DNA of 57,742 bases from the NCBI GenBank assembly GCA_003022535.1, contig PXTT01000051.1, forward strand, positions 1 through 57,742, written 5' to 3'. The notes beneath the pieces are model-generated. The model was not told where the DNA came from. It made no database searches and saw nothing but the letters and a program-made list of their open reading frames with translations. This document shows, in pieces, positions 18,201 to 28,694 of the stretch (positions are counted from its first letter, which is position 1; each line of letters begins with the position of its first letter). Origin of the DNA: Bacteroidetes bacterium QS_9_68_14 (lineage in GTDB: Bacteria; Bacteroidota; Rhodothermia; Rhodothermales; Salinibacteraceae). Made by a program: the position numbers and the translations under genes.

Positions 18201-20239
18201 GACCGCGTTGCTCAGAGCGAAGGAGCCGCCCTCCAGGTCGGCCTGCCCGTCGAGGGCCACGCGCCCCCCGGCGACCGCCGCGTCGAGGTTGGTCGCGTTG
18301 ATGACGTAGGGCCCGTAGTACGAATCGGTGAGCTGGAGGCCGGCCACGTCCAGGCGCAGGTCGCCCTGCGGGGTGGTGCCGCTCCCGTCGAGGCGAAAGG
18401 TGCCCGTGATCGACGAGCGCGTCGTGTCGCCCGCCAGCGCGGCCACGTCGAGGTTCTGGACGCGCCCCTCGCGGATCTGGTAGCGCACCGGGTCGGCGGT
18501 GAGGGCCACGCGCCCGTCTACGTCGGCGGTGCCCTCGGGAGAGCGCACGCGCGCCTGCAGGCGCAGGCCGCCGTCGATGAGGCGCGCGGTAAACTGCCCT
18601 TCGTCGATCGCAAACCGGTTGACGCGCGAGCCGCCCAGCCGGAGCTGCGCAGTCACGTTGGCCTCGGCCACGCTCGTGCCGTAGCCTTCCACGCTGAGGC
18701 GCCCGTCGAGGTCGCTCCTCTGGCCGCTGCCTTCGGAAAAGCGCGCGAGGTCGAGGTTCTGAAAGCGCCCGTCCAGGTCGTAGGCCGGCGGCTGGCCGAA
18801 GGGGCGCACCGTGCCTTCGGCGGCGAAGGACGCCCCGCGCAGCCCGCCCTGCGCATCGAGCACCACCGTGCCGTCGCCCGGAAAGCGCGCGTCGAGGGTC
18901 GTGCGGTCGAAGAGGTACTCGCCGACGCGCGTGTCGAAAACGGCCGCACGGGCAGTGCCTTCGAGGGTTTCGGCAGAGGTCCCGCTGAGGTCCACCGCCA
19001 CGTCGCCGTTCACTTCGCCGACGGGCGCCCCCTCCATGAGAAAGCCGGGGTCGAGGCCGCGCACCTGCCCGTCGAGGTCCGCCCCCAGCGGCGCGTTGCC
19101 GAAGCCCGTGGCCACCGTGCCGCTGAGGGTGGCCGTCCCCCCGTCGCTGAAGGTGGCGTCGAGCGTCGGCCGCAGCCGCTCGCTCGTCCCGGCCACGCCG
19201 AGGTCGAACCGCACGCTGCGGCTCGGGTCGATGTTCGGCACGAAGCCGGCCAAGTCACGGAAGCTCAAGGGATCGGCGTTGAGCCGGAAGTCGATGTTCT
19301 GCACCGGCCCGCTCTCCGCGTCGGGAAGCAGCAGCGTGCCCTGCCCGCTCACGTCGCTGTACGGGGAGTCGAGCCCGAGATTGCGCAGCGTGAGCGTGCG
19401 CTCCGCCCTCCACCGAAGTTCATGTCGGCGGCGAAGAACTCGAGGCCCCGCGCGCGCAGGGTCGAGTCGGTCCCGTTACGGGTGTGGAAGCGGGCGTCGA
19501 GCCGTCCGCCCCGCAGGCGCACGCTGTCGAGGCGGACCGTCCAGGCGCTGGCGGTGGTATCCGCCGTGTCGTTCACGAAGGGCTGGAGCAGGTCCCACGA
19601 GCCGTCGGCCTGCTGAGCCATGCGCACGTCGGGGCCAAAGACCTGCCCTCCGCTCAGGTGCACGCGGTTCGAGAGGAGCTCGAGCAGGCGGTAGTCGCTG
19701 TTGAGCGAGTCGATCTGGACCATACGCACCGAGTCGGGCGCAGTGCGCGGCGCGGGGCCGGGCGCGGCGGGCACCTCGTCGGAGGGCGTAAGCGGGCGCA
19801 CCCCGAGAGTACTTCCTTGCTTCGCTGCGGGGCGCACGAGACGCACGCCCTTCGCCTCCAAGTGGGTGATCCAGTTGCCGTCGAGGTCGTCGATCTGGAG
19901 CTGCGCCTCCCCGAGCGGGTTGACCTTTGCGAGGATCAAGTCTTTGGCCGCGCGCGAGCCCCACTCCGTCTGCAACAGCAGAAGCCCTACGCCCAGCAGC
20001 ACCAACACCGCCGCCACCAGCCCGCCGAGGCCGTAGGCAAAGCGCTTGGCCCCGCGCCACGCGAGGGCGGCGCTGCCCGGGCGCTCCTCACGCTCCTGCT
20101 GCGTGGAGTCGCCCTTGGGTCCGCTCTCCGAGGCGTGGCCGCCGGCCCCTTCTTCGCCCGCCGACGCGCCGGGGCTGTTCCCGCCGGTTGCGTCGGCGGA
20201 CCGGTCGCGGTCAGGTCGGTCGCGGTCGGGAGAAGGCAC
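15228..20239 (-). pseudogene. tamB: TamB-family (DUF490) protein split into two ORFs by a 1-nt frameshift near 19406-19408
   Basis: N-terminal ORF 19349..20239 (TM anchor, AsmA-like N-terminus) and ORF 15228..19352 (repetitive beta, C-terminal TamB domain FEIASGVITFNGNPANPSIDLEAEYNVQ). Restoring one G gives GGG-AERTLTLRNLGLDSPYSDVSGQGTLL. Could be a sequencing error. Confidence 0.8.
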
Positions 20240-20396
20240 AGGCGTTGCCGATGAGGGAATCAGAGGGCGGGCACGGCTGTCGTGCCCTCACGTCAAGGGG
20301 CGCGTGCGGCAGATGCCCGAAGAACCCGTCTGCGTGCAAAACGACCGCCGTCCGCGGTCCACCGTTGAACGCCACAGGCATTCAAGCCACAGGCGT

Positions 20397-22655
20397 TCAA
20401 AACGACTGCCCGATGCTCAGGTGCAGGCGCAGGCGGCGCCAGAAGCGCGCGTCGGGGGCGTTGCACCCGCCGGTGCCTCCTGCCCGGCACTGCCGGTACT
20501 CGAAGACCTCCTGGGGGTCGCGCAGGTCTTCGAAGTCTGGGTTGAGCTTGTAGGCCAGGTCCAGGCGCAGAAAGCCCACGGGCGTGCGGTAGCGAAGGCC
20601 CGCCCCCGCCCCGTAGCGAAAGTTCGCAAGCGAAAACTGGTCCAATGCCTGCTCGGCCGCGGGCACGGGGCTCTGGGCGTTCCACACCTGCCCGCCGTCG
20701 AGGAAGGCCGCGGTGCCCCAGCTTTCGCCCAGGCCGGGAAAGGGCATGCGCAGCTCGGCGCTGAGGGACACCTTCGCGCGCCCGCCAACGGCCTCGTAGA
20801 CGTAATCGGGGTTGTCGGGCTCCGACTCGTAAACCACCTCGCGCGCGACCTTGGGGCCGGCCAGGCGCTCGACCCAGCCGCGCACGTCGCTGGCGCCGCC
20901 GGCGTAGTAGTAGACCGGGTCGAAGCGGTTCTCGAACGTCGTAAACGCCTCGCCCGCCGGGTCCCCCAGCGCGCGCCGGCTCCGGCCGTAGGGCCACACG
21001 CGCCCCCCTTGCACGCGCCCGGCGAGGCTGGTCCCGTCGGTGAGCGGCTGATAGCCGGTCAGCTGGGCGCCGGCCTTGACGTACTCGGTGCCGGAGCGGA
21101 TGGGCAGGTTCAGCCCCGCTTGCACGAACGGACGCACCAAGAAGCCGCGGCTGGGGCTTACGTAGTCGTCGGCGCGGCCCAGCGTGGCGCTGGCCGTGAG
21201 CACGCTGCGGTTGAAGATGTCGCGCGTGCGCTCCGGCTGCACGCCTGGCACGCCCTCGCCCGGCTCCGGGGGACCTTCGCGCAGGTCGGTGCGAAACTGA
21301 AACGCGCGCGTTAGCTCGTACTCGAGCGTGACCGTGCGGTACGGGAAGAGCTCGTAGACGGCCGTCGCGTTGAGCCCCACCTCCGCAGAGTTGGTGCCCA
21401 GAAAGCGGTCCGACTTCAGCAGCTGCGGGTTGCTGCCGAACTCCCCGAAGACCGTCCCTACGCCGCTGAGCTTGGTGGTGAAGAGGTACGGCTGGCGCAC
21501 CGAGGCGCTGGCGCGAAAGAGGCGCTCGGCCGCCACGCGGTCGGCCCCGCCGCGCGCGCCGAAGCCGGTGTTGGCCACGAGGCTGAAGCTCAGCTCGCGC
21601 GCGTCGCCGAGGAAGTTGCGGTGCGTCCAGCTTCCTTGCCCCGTCAGGCCCAGGGCGCGCGAGTAGCCGCCCTCGGCGGTGAGGTAGCGCAGGCTCGCCT
21701 CGCGCACGTTGTAGCGCACCGTCACCGTCGAGTCGCGCGGCTGCCCCTCCGGCACCTGCGCGAGGGCCACGCGAAAAAGCTGGAGCCCGAAGAGCTCGCG
21801 TTGTCCTCGCGCCAGCGCCTCGGCGTCGAACCAGTCTCCCTCCGCGAAGGGCAGCTCGCGCAGCACCACGCTCCGGCTCACCGACTCGTTGCCCTCCACG
21901 ATAATCGAGTCGATTCGCGCGCGTGGCCCTGCATCGAGGAAGTAGTTCAGGTCCGCCGTGTTGGCCGAGGAGTCGATCTCGACGGCCGAGCTGGTGCGGG
22001 CGAACGCGAACCCCTGGTTTTTGAGCTCTTCCAGAATGCCGCTTTCGATCTGTGAACGATTGAACTGATTGTAGCGGTCCCCGAGCCGGAAGTCTCGGCT
22101 GTCGCGGAAGTCGTTCCAGCTTTCGCGGATCTCGCCGGTGAACTGCTGCCCGGCGTAGGTCGTCGAGTCCGGACCCAGGAAGTTCACGTCCTGGATAATC
22201 AGCGGCGGGCCTTCTTCGATGGAAAAGACTACGTCGATCTCGTTGGCGGCGGTGTCGAGCACCGTCGGGCCGTAGCTGATCTTCGGTTTCAGAAAGCCGT
22301 TTTGCTGGTAGTACTGGCGCAGGCGCGCCACGTCGCGTTGCAGTTCGAGGGGCGAGAACGGGTGCGGCGCCACGTCCAGGAAGAATGAGAGCGGCGGCGT
22401 CCCCCTCGCCTTGTCGTAGAGCGAGGGCCCCTCGGTAGCCACCTGCGCGGCGAGCTCGCTTTCGCTGAAGGTCTGTGTGGAACGGAAGCGAAAGTCAACG
22501 TCGCCGGTGGTCGTGTTCTCGTTGACCCGGAAGAGCGGCACGCTTTCCTGCGCGGTCGCGGGCGGAGCCCCCAGCGCCAGCCCCCCCAGCAGCAGCAACG
22601 CGGCGACCGGCCCGGCGGCGGCGGGCCACGACAAGGCCAGACGACAGCAGCGCAC
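20397..22655 (-). CDS. BamA/TamA-family outer-membrane beta-barrel assembly protein
   Basis: Signal peptide, POTRA-like domains (IDSIIVEGNESVSRSVVLRELPFAEGDWFD), C-terminal barrel ending in aromatic F; directly upstream of tamB. ORF track extends to 24611 but coding ends near the GTG at 22655. Confidence 0.87.
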   Translation of the reverse strand: MRCCRLALSWPAAAGPVAALLLLGGLALGAPPATAQESVPLFRVNENTTTGDVDFRFRSTQTFSESELAAQVATEGPSLYDKARGTPPLSFFLDVAPHPFSPLELQRDVARLRQYYQQNGFLKPKISYGPTVLDTAANEIDVVFSIEEGPPLIIQDVNFLGPDSTTYAGQQFTGEIRESWNDFRDSRDFRLGDRYNQFNRSQIESGILEELKNQGFAFARTSSAVEIDSSANTADLNYFLDAGPRARIDSIIVEGNESVSRSVVLRELPFAEGDWFDAEALARGQRELFGLQLFRVALAQVPEGQPRDSTVTVRYNVREASLRYLTAEGGYSRALGLTGQGSWTHRNFLGDARELSFSLVANTGFGARGGADRVAAERLFRASASVRQPYLFTTKLSGVGTVFGEFGSNPQLLKSDRFLGTNSAEVGLNATAVYELFPYRTVTLEYELTRAFQFRTDLREGPPEPGEGVPGVQPERTRDIFNRSVLTASATLGRADDYVSPSRGFLVRPFVQAGLNLPIRSGTEYVKAGAQLTGYQPLTDGTSLAGRVQGGRVWPYGRSRRALGDPAGEAFTTFENRFDPVYYYAGGASDVRGWVERLAGPKVAREVVYESEPDNPDYVYEAVGGRAKVSLSAELRMPFPGLGESWGTAAFLDGGQVWNAQSPVPAAEQALDQFSLANFRYGAGAGLRYRTPVGFLRLDLAYKLNPDFEDLRDPQEVFEYRQCRAGGTGGCNAPDARFWRRLRLHLSIGQSF

Positions 22656-22831
22656 CACGAGCGTACCGCGAGTTCGGAGGCGAGAGCAACGGGGAGGAGC
22701 CGCCCCGGAGGCGGCCGTTCCAGAGGCGCCCTTGAAGGTAGAGAAACGCGCCGGCAAGCAGGAAGCACCGGCGCGTGGGACGTCCTCCCCAGACTTCCCG
22801 CGCAATCCTCGTGCCACCGAACGGGCCGCGG

Positions 22832-24025
22832 TCACGACGCCCCTTGCTCCGGCGGGGACTCGCGCGGCGGAGACGGTGCCTCCGGGGCCGCGCTTTCCGC
22901 GTCGTCGGAGGGCGGCGCGGGCCTGAGCTCGGCGCGCTCGATGTCGAGCGGGGCATCGAGTGGGTCGTGGTCCGGGCGGCGCAGGCGCTCGCGGGGCGGA
23001 GTCTCCGGCTCGGGAGCGCGCGCGCCCGGCGCCCCGTCGCCGAGGGGCCGCTCGCGCGCGGCGGCCTCGAGCTTGTCCCCGGAGGGCGTCGTCCAACCGC
23101 TGTCTTCGCGGATGCGTCGCCGCTGTTCGTGGAGCGAAGCCACCACCGCGCCGACCATCAGCACGATGCCAGACCAGTAGACCCAGAAGACGAACGCGAT
23201 CAAGAGGCCGAAGCTGCTGGTGAGGGCCGCCACCCCGCTGCCGTCGCCCTCGAAAGGAAAGGTGCCCACGTAGGTGGCGTAGAGGGCAAAGCCGTACTTG
23301 GCCGCTTCCCAGAGCACCGCCGTGACGAAAGCCCCGAGGGCCGCGCTGGTCCGGGGGGGGTGCGGCACCGGGGTAAAATAGAACAACTGGAAGAACATCG
23401 CCGCGCTTACCAGCAGCGGCACCAGCAACGAGAGCGCGTCGAACACCCCGCGCCAGCCGGCGCGCAGCCAACGCTCCAGGCCCCACTGGCGCATCAGCTC
23501 CAGCCCCTCGGCGTTGAGGGCCTGCGCCAGAAAGGAGAGGCTCACCGTCAGCAGAAAGAGCCCGCCCACTTGCGCCACCATGCGCAGGTCGAAGGCGTAT
23601 CCGCGGAGGATGGAGCGCTCTTCGTTCCAGTCTTGCTCGAAGGCGCTGGCCACGGCCAGGCGCATCGTCGTCGCCAGCGTCATGGCCGCCAGCACCAGCC
23701 CCACCGTCCCGATGCTGATGAAGGCCCCGCTCGACCCCTGAAAGACGCCCAGAAAGTCGATCACCTTCTGGCTCTGGTACGGCGGCAGAAACCCGCGCAC
23801 CACGCGCGCCACCGCCGAAAACGGCTCCCGGTAGCGCAACACGCTCCCCAGCACCCCCGTCAGCAGGATGACGATGGGCACGATGGTAACGAGAACCTTG
23901 AAGGCGATGGCCTGCGCGAAAAGGAAAACGCGCTTGGAGTTCAGCTCGCGCCAGAGGCCGTCGGCGTAGTAGCGCGGCATCGGCTGCATGCGCGCCCGGT
24001 AGGGCTTGTCCAAGTTGCTGCTCAT
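22832..24025 (-). CDS. YihY/virulence factor BrkB family membrane protein
   Basis: LNSKRVFLFAQAIAFKVLVTIVPIVILLTGVLGS, FQLFYFTPVPHPPRTSAALGAFVTAVLWEAAKYGFALYATYVGTF, WVYWSGIVLMVGAVVASL. Confidence 0.9.
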   Translation of the reverse strand: MSSNLDKPYRARMQPMPRYYADGLWRELNSKRVFLFAQAIAFKVLVTIVPIVILLTGVLGSVLRYREPFSAVARVVRGFLPPYQSQKVIDFLGVFQGSSGAFISIGTVGLVLAAMTLATTMRLAVASAFEQDWNEERSILRGYAFDLRMVAQVGGLFLLTVSLSFLAQALNAEGLELMRQWGLERWLRAGWRGVFDALSLLVPLLVSAAMFFQLFYFTPVPHPPRTSAALGAFVTAVLWEAAKYGFALYATYVGTFPFEGDGSGVAALTSSFGLLIAFVFWVYWSGIVLMVGAVVASLHEQRRRIREDSGWTTPSGDKLEAAARERPLGDGAPGARAPEPETPPRERLRRPDHDPLDAPLDIERAELRPAPPSDDAESAAPEAPSPPRESPPEQGAS

Positions 24026-24217
24026 GACGGGCAGGCCGAGCAGAGAAAAGAAGCGGCGCTGGGGCGGTCACGCGGCACACGAAAGCCGTCGGCGAACCCC
24101 CATGCGAGGTCTTCGCATACGCCGAGCGCCGCCTGCTCGGTCCGGTCTGGCGGATTGCGACGCTCCCTGACCGCACCTCCCGCACGCAAGCGTTCCACAC
24201 GACCTGCGTAGCGCCCT

Positions 24218-24436
24218 TCACGAGTCGAGCCCTTTTTGCTTCTGCTCGGCGACGTCCGTCTGGTTGTAGACGGTCCGGCGCACGGCCAGCGGCACATCGA
24301 TGCGACTGAACGCCTTCGGCGTTCCTCCATGCCCGGTGACGACGACCGTACCGCAGCCGAGGAGGCGACCGAATATTCCCTGCCTGATGTCCAGCCCTTC
24401 CAGCTTCGAGAGCGACAGTTCGTACGTGCATCTCGA
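24218..24436 (-). pseudogene. 5'-truncated remnant of a bacterial PH-domain (bPH_2-like) protein
   Basis: Minus-strand reading RCTYELSLSKLEGLDIRQGIFGRLLGCGTVVVTGHGGTPKAFSRIDVPLAVRRTVYNQTDVAEQKQKGLDS-stop resembles the end of bPH_2 proteins; no start or N-terminal part before clpX begins 58 bp further on. Confidence 0.6.
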
Positions 24437-24493
24437 ATCGCATCAACGCGGCGTGCAGCGACGGCCTCTGCGCCACGCTCCCTGCGCTCGCGC

Positions 24494-25867
24494 TCACGCC
24501 CGCCGCGCCCACGGCCGGTGGGCGGGGTCCCCCGTGGGCTCGCCGGGCTCCGCGAGCGGCTCGTACACGGGCGCGCCTTCCCCCTCCACCACGCCGCGGG
24601 TGATGCGGCAACGCGCCGGCTTCGACGACTGCCGGTGCAGTTCGAACGTCACGTCGAGCATGACCTCTTCGAGCACAGCTTTGAGGCCACGCGCCCCGGT
24701 GTCCAGCGCCTGCGCGCGCTCCACGACCGCCTCCAGGGCCGCCTCGTCAAAGACCAGCTCGAACCCGTCGAGGGCGAAGCGCTTGCGGTACTGCTTGACC
24801 AGCGCGTCGCGGGGCTCGGTGAGAATGCGCCGCAACGCTTGTTTCGAGAGCGCCTCCAGCGGCCCGATCACCGGCAGCCGCCCCACCAGCTCGGGGATGA
24901 AGCCGTAGTCGAGCAGGTCCTCGGGCGTGGCCTCGAAGAGCAGGTCGCGCCCCTCTTCTCCTCCGGCCGCGCTGTTGCCACCGGCCTCCGCGCGCTCCCC
25001 TGCGTGCGGCGTGGCGCGGAACCCGACCTCCGCCTGGCGCGAAAGGCGTCGTTCCACGACCTCCTCGAGCCCGTCGAAGGCCCCGCCGCAGATGAAGAGA
25101 ATACCCGTCGTGTCGACCTGCACGAGCGGCTGCTCAGGGTGTTTGCGCCCGCCCTCGGGCGGGACGCCGGCGATCGTGCCCTCCAGGAGCTTCAAGAGCG
25201 CCTGCTGCACGCCCTGCCCCGAGACGTCACGCGTGAGGGAGGCCCCGGCGCGGCGGCGGGCGAGCTTGTCGACCTCGTCGAGGTAAACGATGCCACGCTC
25301 GGCGCGGTCGGTGTCGAAGTCCGCCGCGTGCAGGAGCTGCGACAGGATCGACTCGACATCTTCGCCGACGTAGCCGGCCTCCGTCAGCGTGGTGGCGTCG
25401 GCGATGCAGAAGGGCACGTCCAGGAGCCGCGCGAGGGTGCGCGCCAGCAGCGTCTTGCCCGTGCCCGTGGGGCCCAGGAGCAGCACGTTGGCCTTTTCGA
25501 GCGTCACATCGCGCAGGTCGCCCTCGGCCGCCGCGCGTTGCGCATGGGCTCCTTGCTCCGTTTCCTCGGCCGCAGCGCGCACGCGCTTGCGGTGGTTGTA
25601 GACGGCCACCGACAGGATTTTCTTGGCACGCTCCTGCCCCACGACGTGCTCGTCGAGGCGCTCCTTGAGGCGGTGCGGTGCAGGGAGCGGCCCGTCGAGC
25701 CGGCGGGCCGCCGCGCGCTCTTGCTCGCGCTCTCCGCTCACGATGCCCGCCGCGTCGCTGATGCAACGGTCGCAGATGTACACGTCGGGGCCGGCCACCA
25801 GCGAGTCAGTCTCGCGGGCGGGGCGCTCGCAAAACGAGCAGCGTGGCGTGTCGCTGGGGGAAGGCAT
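24494..25867 (-). CDS. clpX: ATP-dependent Clp protease ATP-binding subunit ClpX
   Basis: Zinc finger CSFC...ICDRCI, Walker A LLLGPTGTGKTLLARTLA, pore loop GYVGEDVES, RKH-loop GGRKHPEQPL, VGF loop. Confidence 0.93.
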   Translation of the reverse strand: MPSPSDTPRCSFCERPARETDSLVAGPDVYICDRCISDAAGIVSGEREQERAAARRLDGPLPAPHRLKERLDEHVVGQERAKKILSVAVYNHRKRVRAAAEETEQGAHAQRAAAEGDLRDVTLEKANVLLLGPTGTGKTLLARTLARLLDVPFCIADATTLTEAGYVGEDVESILSQLLHAADFDTDRAERGIVYLDEVDKLARRRAGASLTRDVSGQGVQQALLKLLEGTIAGVPPEGGRKHPEQPLVQVDTTGILFICGGAFDGLEEVVERRLSRQAEVGFRATPHAGERAEAGGNSAAGGEEGRDLLFEATPEDLLDYGFIPELVGRLPVIGPLEALSKQALRRILTEPRDALVKQYRKRFALDGFELVFDEAALEAVVERAQALDTGARGLKAVLEEVMLDVTFELHRQSSKPARCRITRGVVEGEGAPVYEPLAEPGEPTGDPAHRPWARRA

Positions 25868-26296
25868 GGGGGGCGGGCCGAAAGGCGCGGGTAAACGAAC
25901 GGCTTCCAATGCGCCGAAGGACTTCCATGATAGGCCCTGGTACGCCCGTCGCGCAAGCGCATGCCGCTCGCGCCTCCGGTATCGCAGAGAGGCAAGCTGT
26001 CGTAGACGTGCGAGATGGTCTGTGGGACCGGCGTTTGGCTTTCCTGAAGACCTCCGCCTACCGCACACAGAAAGTGGCAGATGGGGAGATCGTGGGTGGA
26101 GGCGTGCCTGCTGTCGCTCTGGGGGTTGGCAAACCGAGTACCGTCTACCATCGGTCATCTACCGTCGGGATCCGGCGCTCGATCTCACAAGTGCAGGGCC
26201 AGAAGCCACGCCGCTCCGCGAACCGTGCCCGCTGCACTGCGTGGGGACACGGGCAACGCGCCTCCTCTTTTCCGCGCCCCGCTTCCGGCTTCTTCG

Positions 26297-27109
26297 ATGC
26301 CTGCCGACTCTGCCGCCGCTTCCACGCCGCACGCCTCTTCTGGCCGCGGTGAGGCGTCGCCCGCTCTCCTGCGCCCTGCCGTCTTTGAACAGGCCGAGGG
26401 GCTCGTGGCTGGCTTCTCCACCCGGGCCGGGGGGGTGAGCGAGGGCGCCTACCGGTCGCTCAACCTGGGCCTCTCGACCGATGACGCGGCCACGCGCGTG
26501 TCAGAGAATCGCCGCCGCCTGGGCGCGGCCACCGGCTTCGCGCCAGAGCGGTGGGTCGTGCCCAGGCAGGTGCACGGCGACCGCCTCCTGCGCGCGACGG
26601 AGCCGGGCGTCGTTCGCGGCTACGACGGCCTCGTCACCGACCGCACCGGCCTGCTGCTCTGCATCAGCGCGGCGGACTGCGCGGCCGTCCTGCTGGCGGA
26701 CGCAAAGGCGGGCGTCGTGGGAGCCTGCCACAGCGGGTGGCGCGGCACGGTGAAGCAGATTTCCGAAAAGACCGTCGCGGAGATGGACGCCCTCGGCGCG
26801 CGCCCCGGCCAGACGCGCGCTTACGTCAGCCCCTGCATTTCGGCCGAGCACTTCGAGGTCGGCGACGAGGTGGCCACGCAGTTCGCCGAGCGCTTCGTGC
26901 GCCGCCCGGCAGACGCCCCCGGGCTTGAAAAGCCGCATGTGGACCTGAAGGCCGCCATCGCGTCGCAGCTGCGCGAGGCCGGCGTGCCCGAGGCGCAGAT
27001 CGAGGTCAGCCCGCGCTGCACGGTTGGCGAGCCGGAGGTGCTCTTCTCCCACCGCGCCAGCGGCGGCACGACCGGCCGCATGATGGGCTTCATCGGCTTC
27101 GAGGCGTAG
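26297..27109 (+). CDS. pgeF: Peptidoglycan editing factor PgeF (laccase-domain/YfiH family)
   Basis: GFSTRAGGVSEGAYRSLNLGLSTDD, PRQVHGDRL, SAADCAAVLLAD, GACHSGWRGTVKQI. Confidence 0.92.
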   Translation: MPADSAAASTPHASSGRGEASPALLRPAVFEQAEGLVAGFSTRAGGVSEGAYRSLNLGLSTDDAATRVSENRRRLGAATGFAPERWVVPRQVHGDRLLRATEPGVVRGYDGLVTDRTGLLLCISAADCAAVLLADAKAGVVGACHSGWRGTVKQISEKTVAEMDALGARPGQTRAYVSPCISAEHFEVGDEVATQFAERFVRRPADAPGLEKPHVDLKAAIASQLREAGVPEAQIEVSPRCTVGEPEVLFSHRASGGTTGRMMGFIGFEA

Positions 27110-27388
27110 CCTCTTTGCTAGACGACAGGCTTCTCGGACACGCTCTTTCGAGCAACGCATCACCGGCCACGCGCCATGAAATGCTTCAGGCTCCTCACGC
27201 TCAGTGTGCGGTCGGCGTTGCCGCTGGCGCCTTGGCTCATGTAGGTCGCATAGGGGGTGCGCACGCCCCGGCGGGGCGGCCTCGCCAGGACCGCGTGGCT
27301 GGCCACCGTCCCGCACCGGCGCGGCACTTCCCCCCGCCGGCCCCGTTTCTTACTACCTCTCCTGCTCCCGTACCCCCACGCCCGGAAC

Positions 27389-27925
27389 GTGCCCATCCAA
27401 GTTCTCACTGCCGGCGGGACGATCGACAAGCTCTACTTCGACGCCCAAAGCGACTACGAAGTCGGCGAGCCGCAGATCGGGGAGATCCTGCGCGAAGCCG
27501 GCGTCACGGCCGACTACGACATTGAGGTCGTGCTACGCAAGGACAGCCTCGAGATGACCGATGCGGACCGCCGCACCCTCGTGCGCCACGCGACTGGCGC
27601 GGAGGCTCAGCGCGTGCTCATCACCCACGGCACCGACACGATGGTGCTCAGCGCGCAGGCGCTTCGGGAGGCGCTGGCCGCTAGCGACGCGCCCGAAGGG
27701 AAGACCGTCGTTCTGGTCGGCTCCCTCAGTCCGGCGCGCTTCAAAGCCAGCGACGCAGCATTCAACATTGGCTTTGCGATGGCGGCGGTGCAGACGCTGC
27801 CTCCCGGCGTCTACCTCGCCATGAACGGGCAGGTCTTTCGCCCCGAGGAGGTGCGCAAAAATGCCAGGGCCAATCGCTTCGAGCCCGTCAGCGACGCGCC
27901 TGCGAAAACGGCTTCTCCCGACTGA
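27389..27925 (+). CDS. Asparaginase N-terminal-domain protein (single-domain)
   Basis: TAGGTIDKLYF, LITHGTDTMVLSAQAL, VLVGSLSPARFKASDAAFNIGFA; GTG start. Confidence 0.85.
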   Translation: MPIQVLTAGGTIDKLYFDAQSDYEVGEPQIGEILREAGVTADYDIEVVLRKDSLEMTDADRRTLVRHATGAEAQRVLITHGTDTMVLSAQALREALAASDAPEGKTVVLVGSLSPARFKASDAAFNIGFAMAAVQTLPPGVYLAMNGQVFRPEEVRKNARANRFEPVSDAPAKTASPD

Positions 27926-28262
27926 ACAGCGGGTCGCCTAACGGCTGCCTCCCTTCGCTTCGCCCGACCCGTCGCCTGAGCCGTTCGCGCTCGCGGGCGG
28001 GCTCGCATCTTGCAAAGCGGGAGACCTAGATATCGGCACCGGAGGGGGCTTCGGTCAGTTTCCCCCTGCCATGCTCAACAGCAGGAGCGCCGCGCTCCAC
28101 GACCAGCTCGAGCTCGTCGCGGCGGGCACGACCGGGCACTACATCAACAGCCCCCTCTCTGCCCTCGGCGCCAGTGAGCAGGGCAAGGCTTTCCGCGCTC
28201 TCCGGGGCCTGGGCTTTTGCAACACGGGCGAAGGGTTGTTCCTTGAATCGCCCGTTGCCTGG

Positions 28263-28550
28263 TCACGGCTTCTCGGTGGCCACGAAGTCCGCACGGATCC
28301 CGGAGGGCGTGTCGACCACCTTCTCGACGCGCACTGGGAAGCTCTTCTCGCGCTCGCGGCTGCGGTCATAGAGAATGCCGCTGAACTCGTGCTCGCTGTC
28401 TTCCTCGGTCAGCTCGTCGGGGTCGGCGTTGCCATTGTCGAAGAAGAAAACGCCCTTGTAGGCCTTGCCGTAGACGGTCTTCTCGGAGTAGGCATAGCCT
28501 TGGCCTTCGTCGTCGTTGAGGGCGGCGTCGTGCAGGTCGTAGAGGCTCAT
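28263..28550 (-). CDS. Hypothetical acidic protein
   Basis: 95-aa ORF MSLYDLHDAALNDDEGQGYAYSEKTVYGKAYKGVFFFDNGNADPDELTEED...; no competing ORF with a recognisable product. Confidence 0.55.
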   Translation of the reverse strand: MSLYDLHDAALNDDEGQGYAYSEKTVYGKAYKGVFFFDNGNADPDELTEEDSEHEFSGILYDRSREREKSFPVRVEKVVDTPSGIRADFVATEKP

Positions 28551-28694
28551 CGGAAGGCGGCGGGAACGGGAGCGAAAAAAGGCGAGCGCAGACGGTCGGC
28601 GCCATGCGGCGCGGCGTCCTACGCGACAATCCTGCTATGGCATTTGCTGCTATACGCTGCAACGAGGCGCGGGGTCCCACGGCGGCGGCACGCG

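Noticed and set aside
17370-19616. 748-aa plus-strand ORF opposite tamB
   Set aside because: Antisense to TamB; no recognisable domain.
20397-24611. Single 1404-aa minus-strand ORF as one giant fused protein
   Set aside because: Only 20397..22655 encodes recognisable BamA/TamA sequence with its own signal peptide; the upstream part is an Arg/Ala/Gly-rich frame overlapping the real yihY gene and is open because of high GC.
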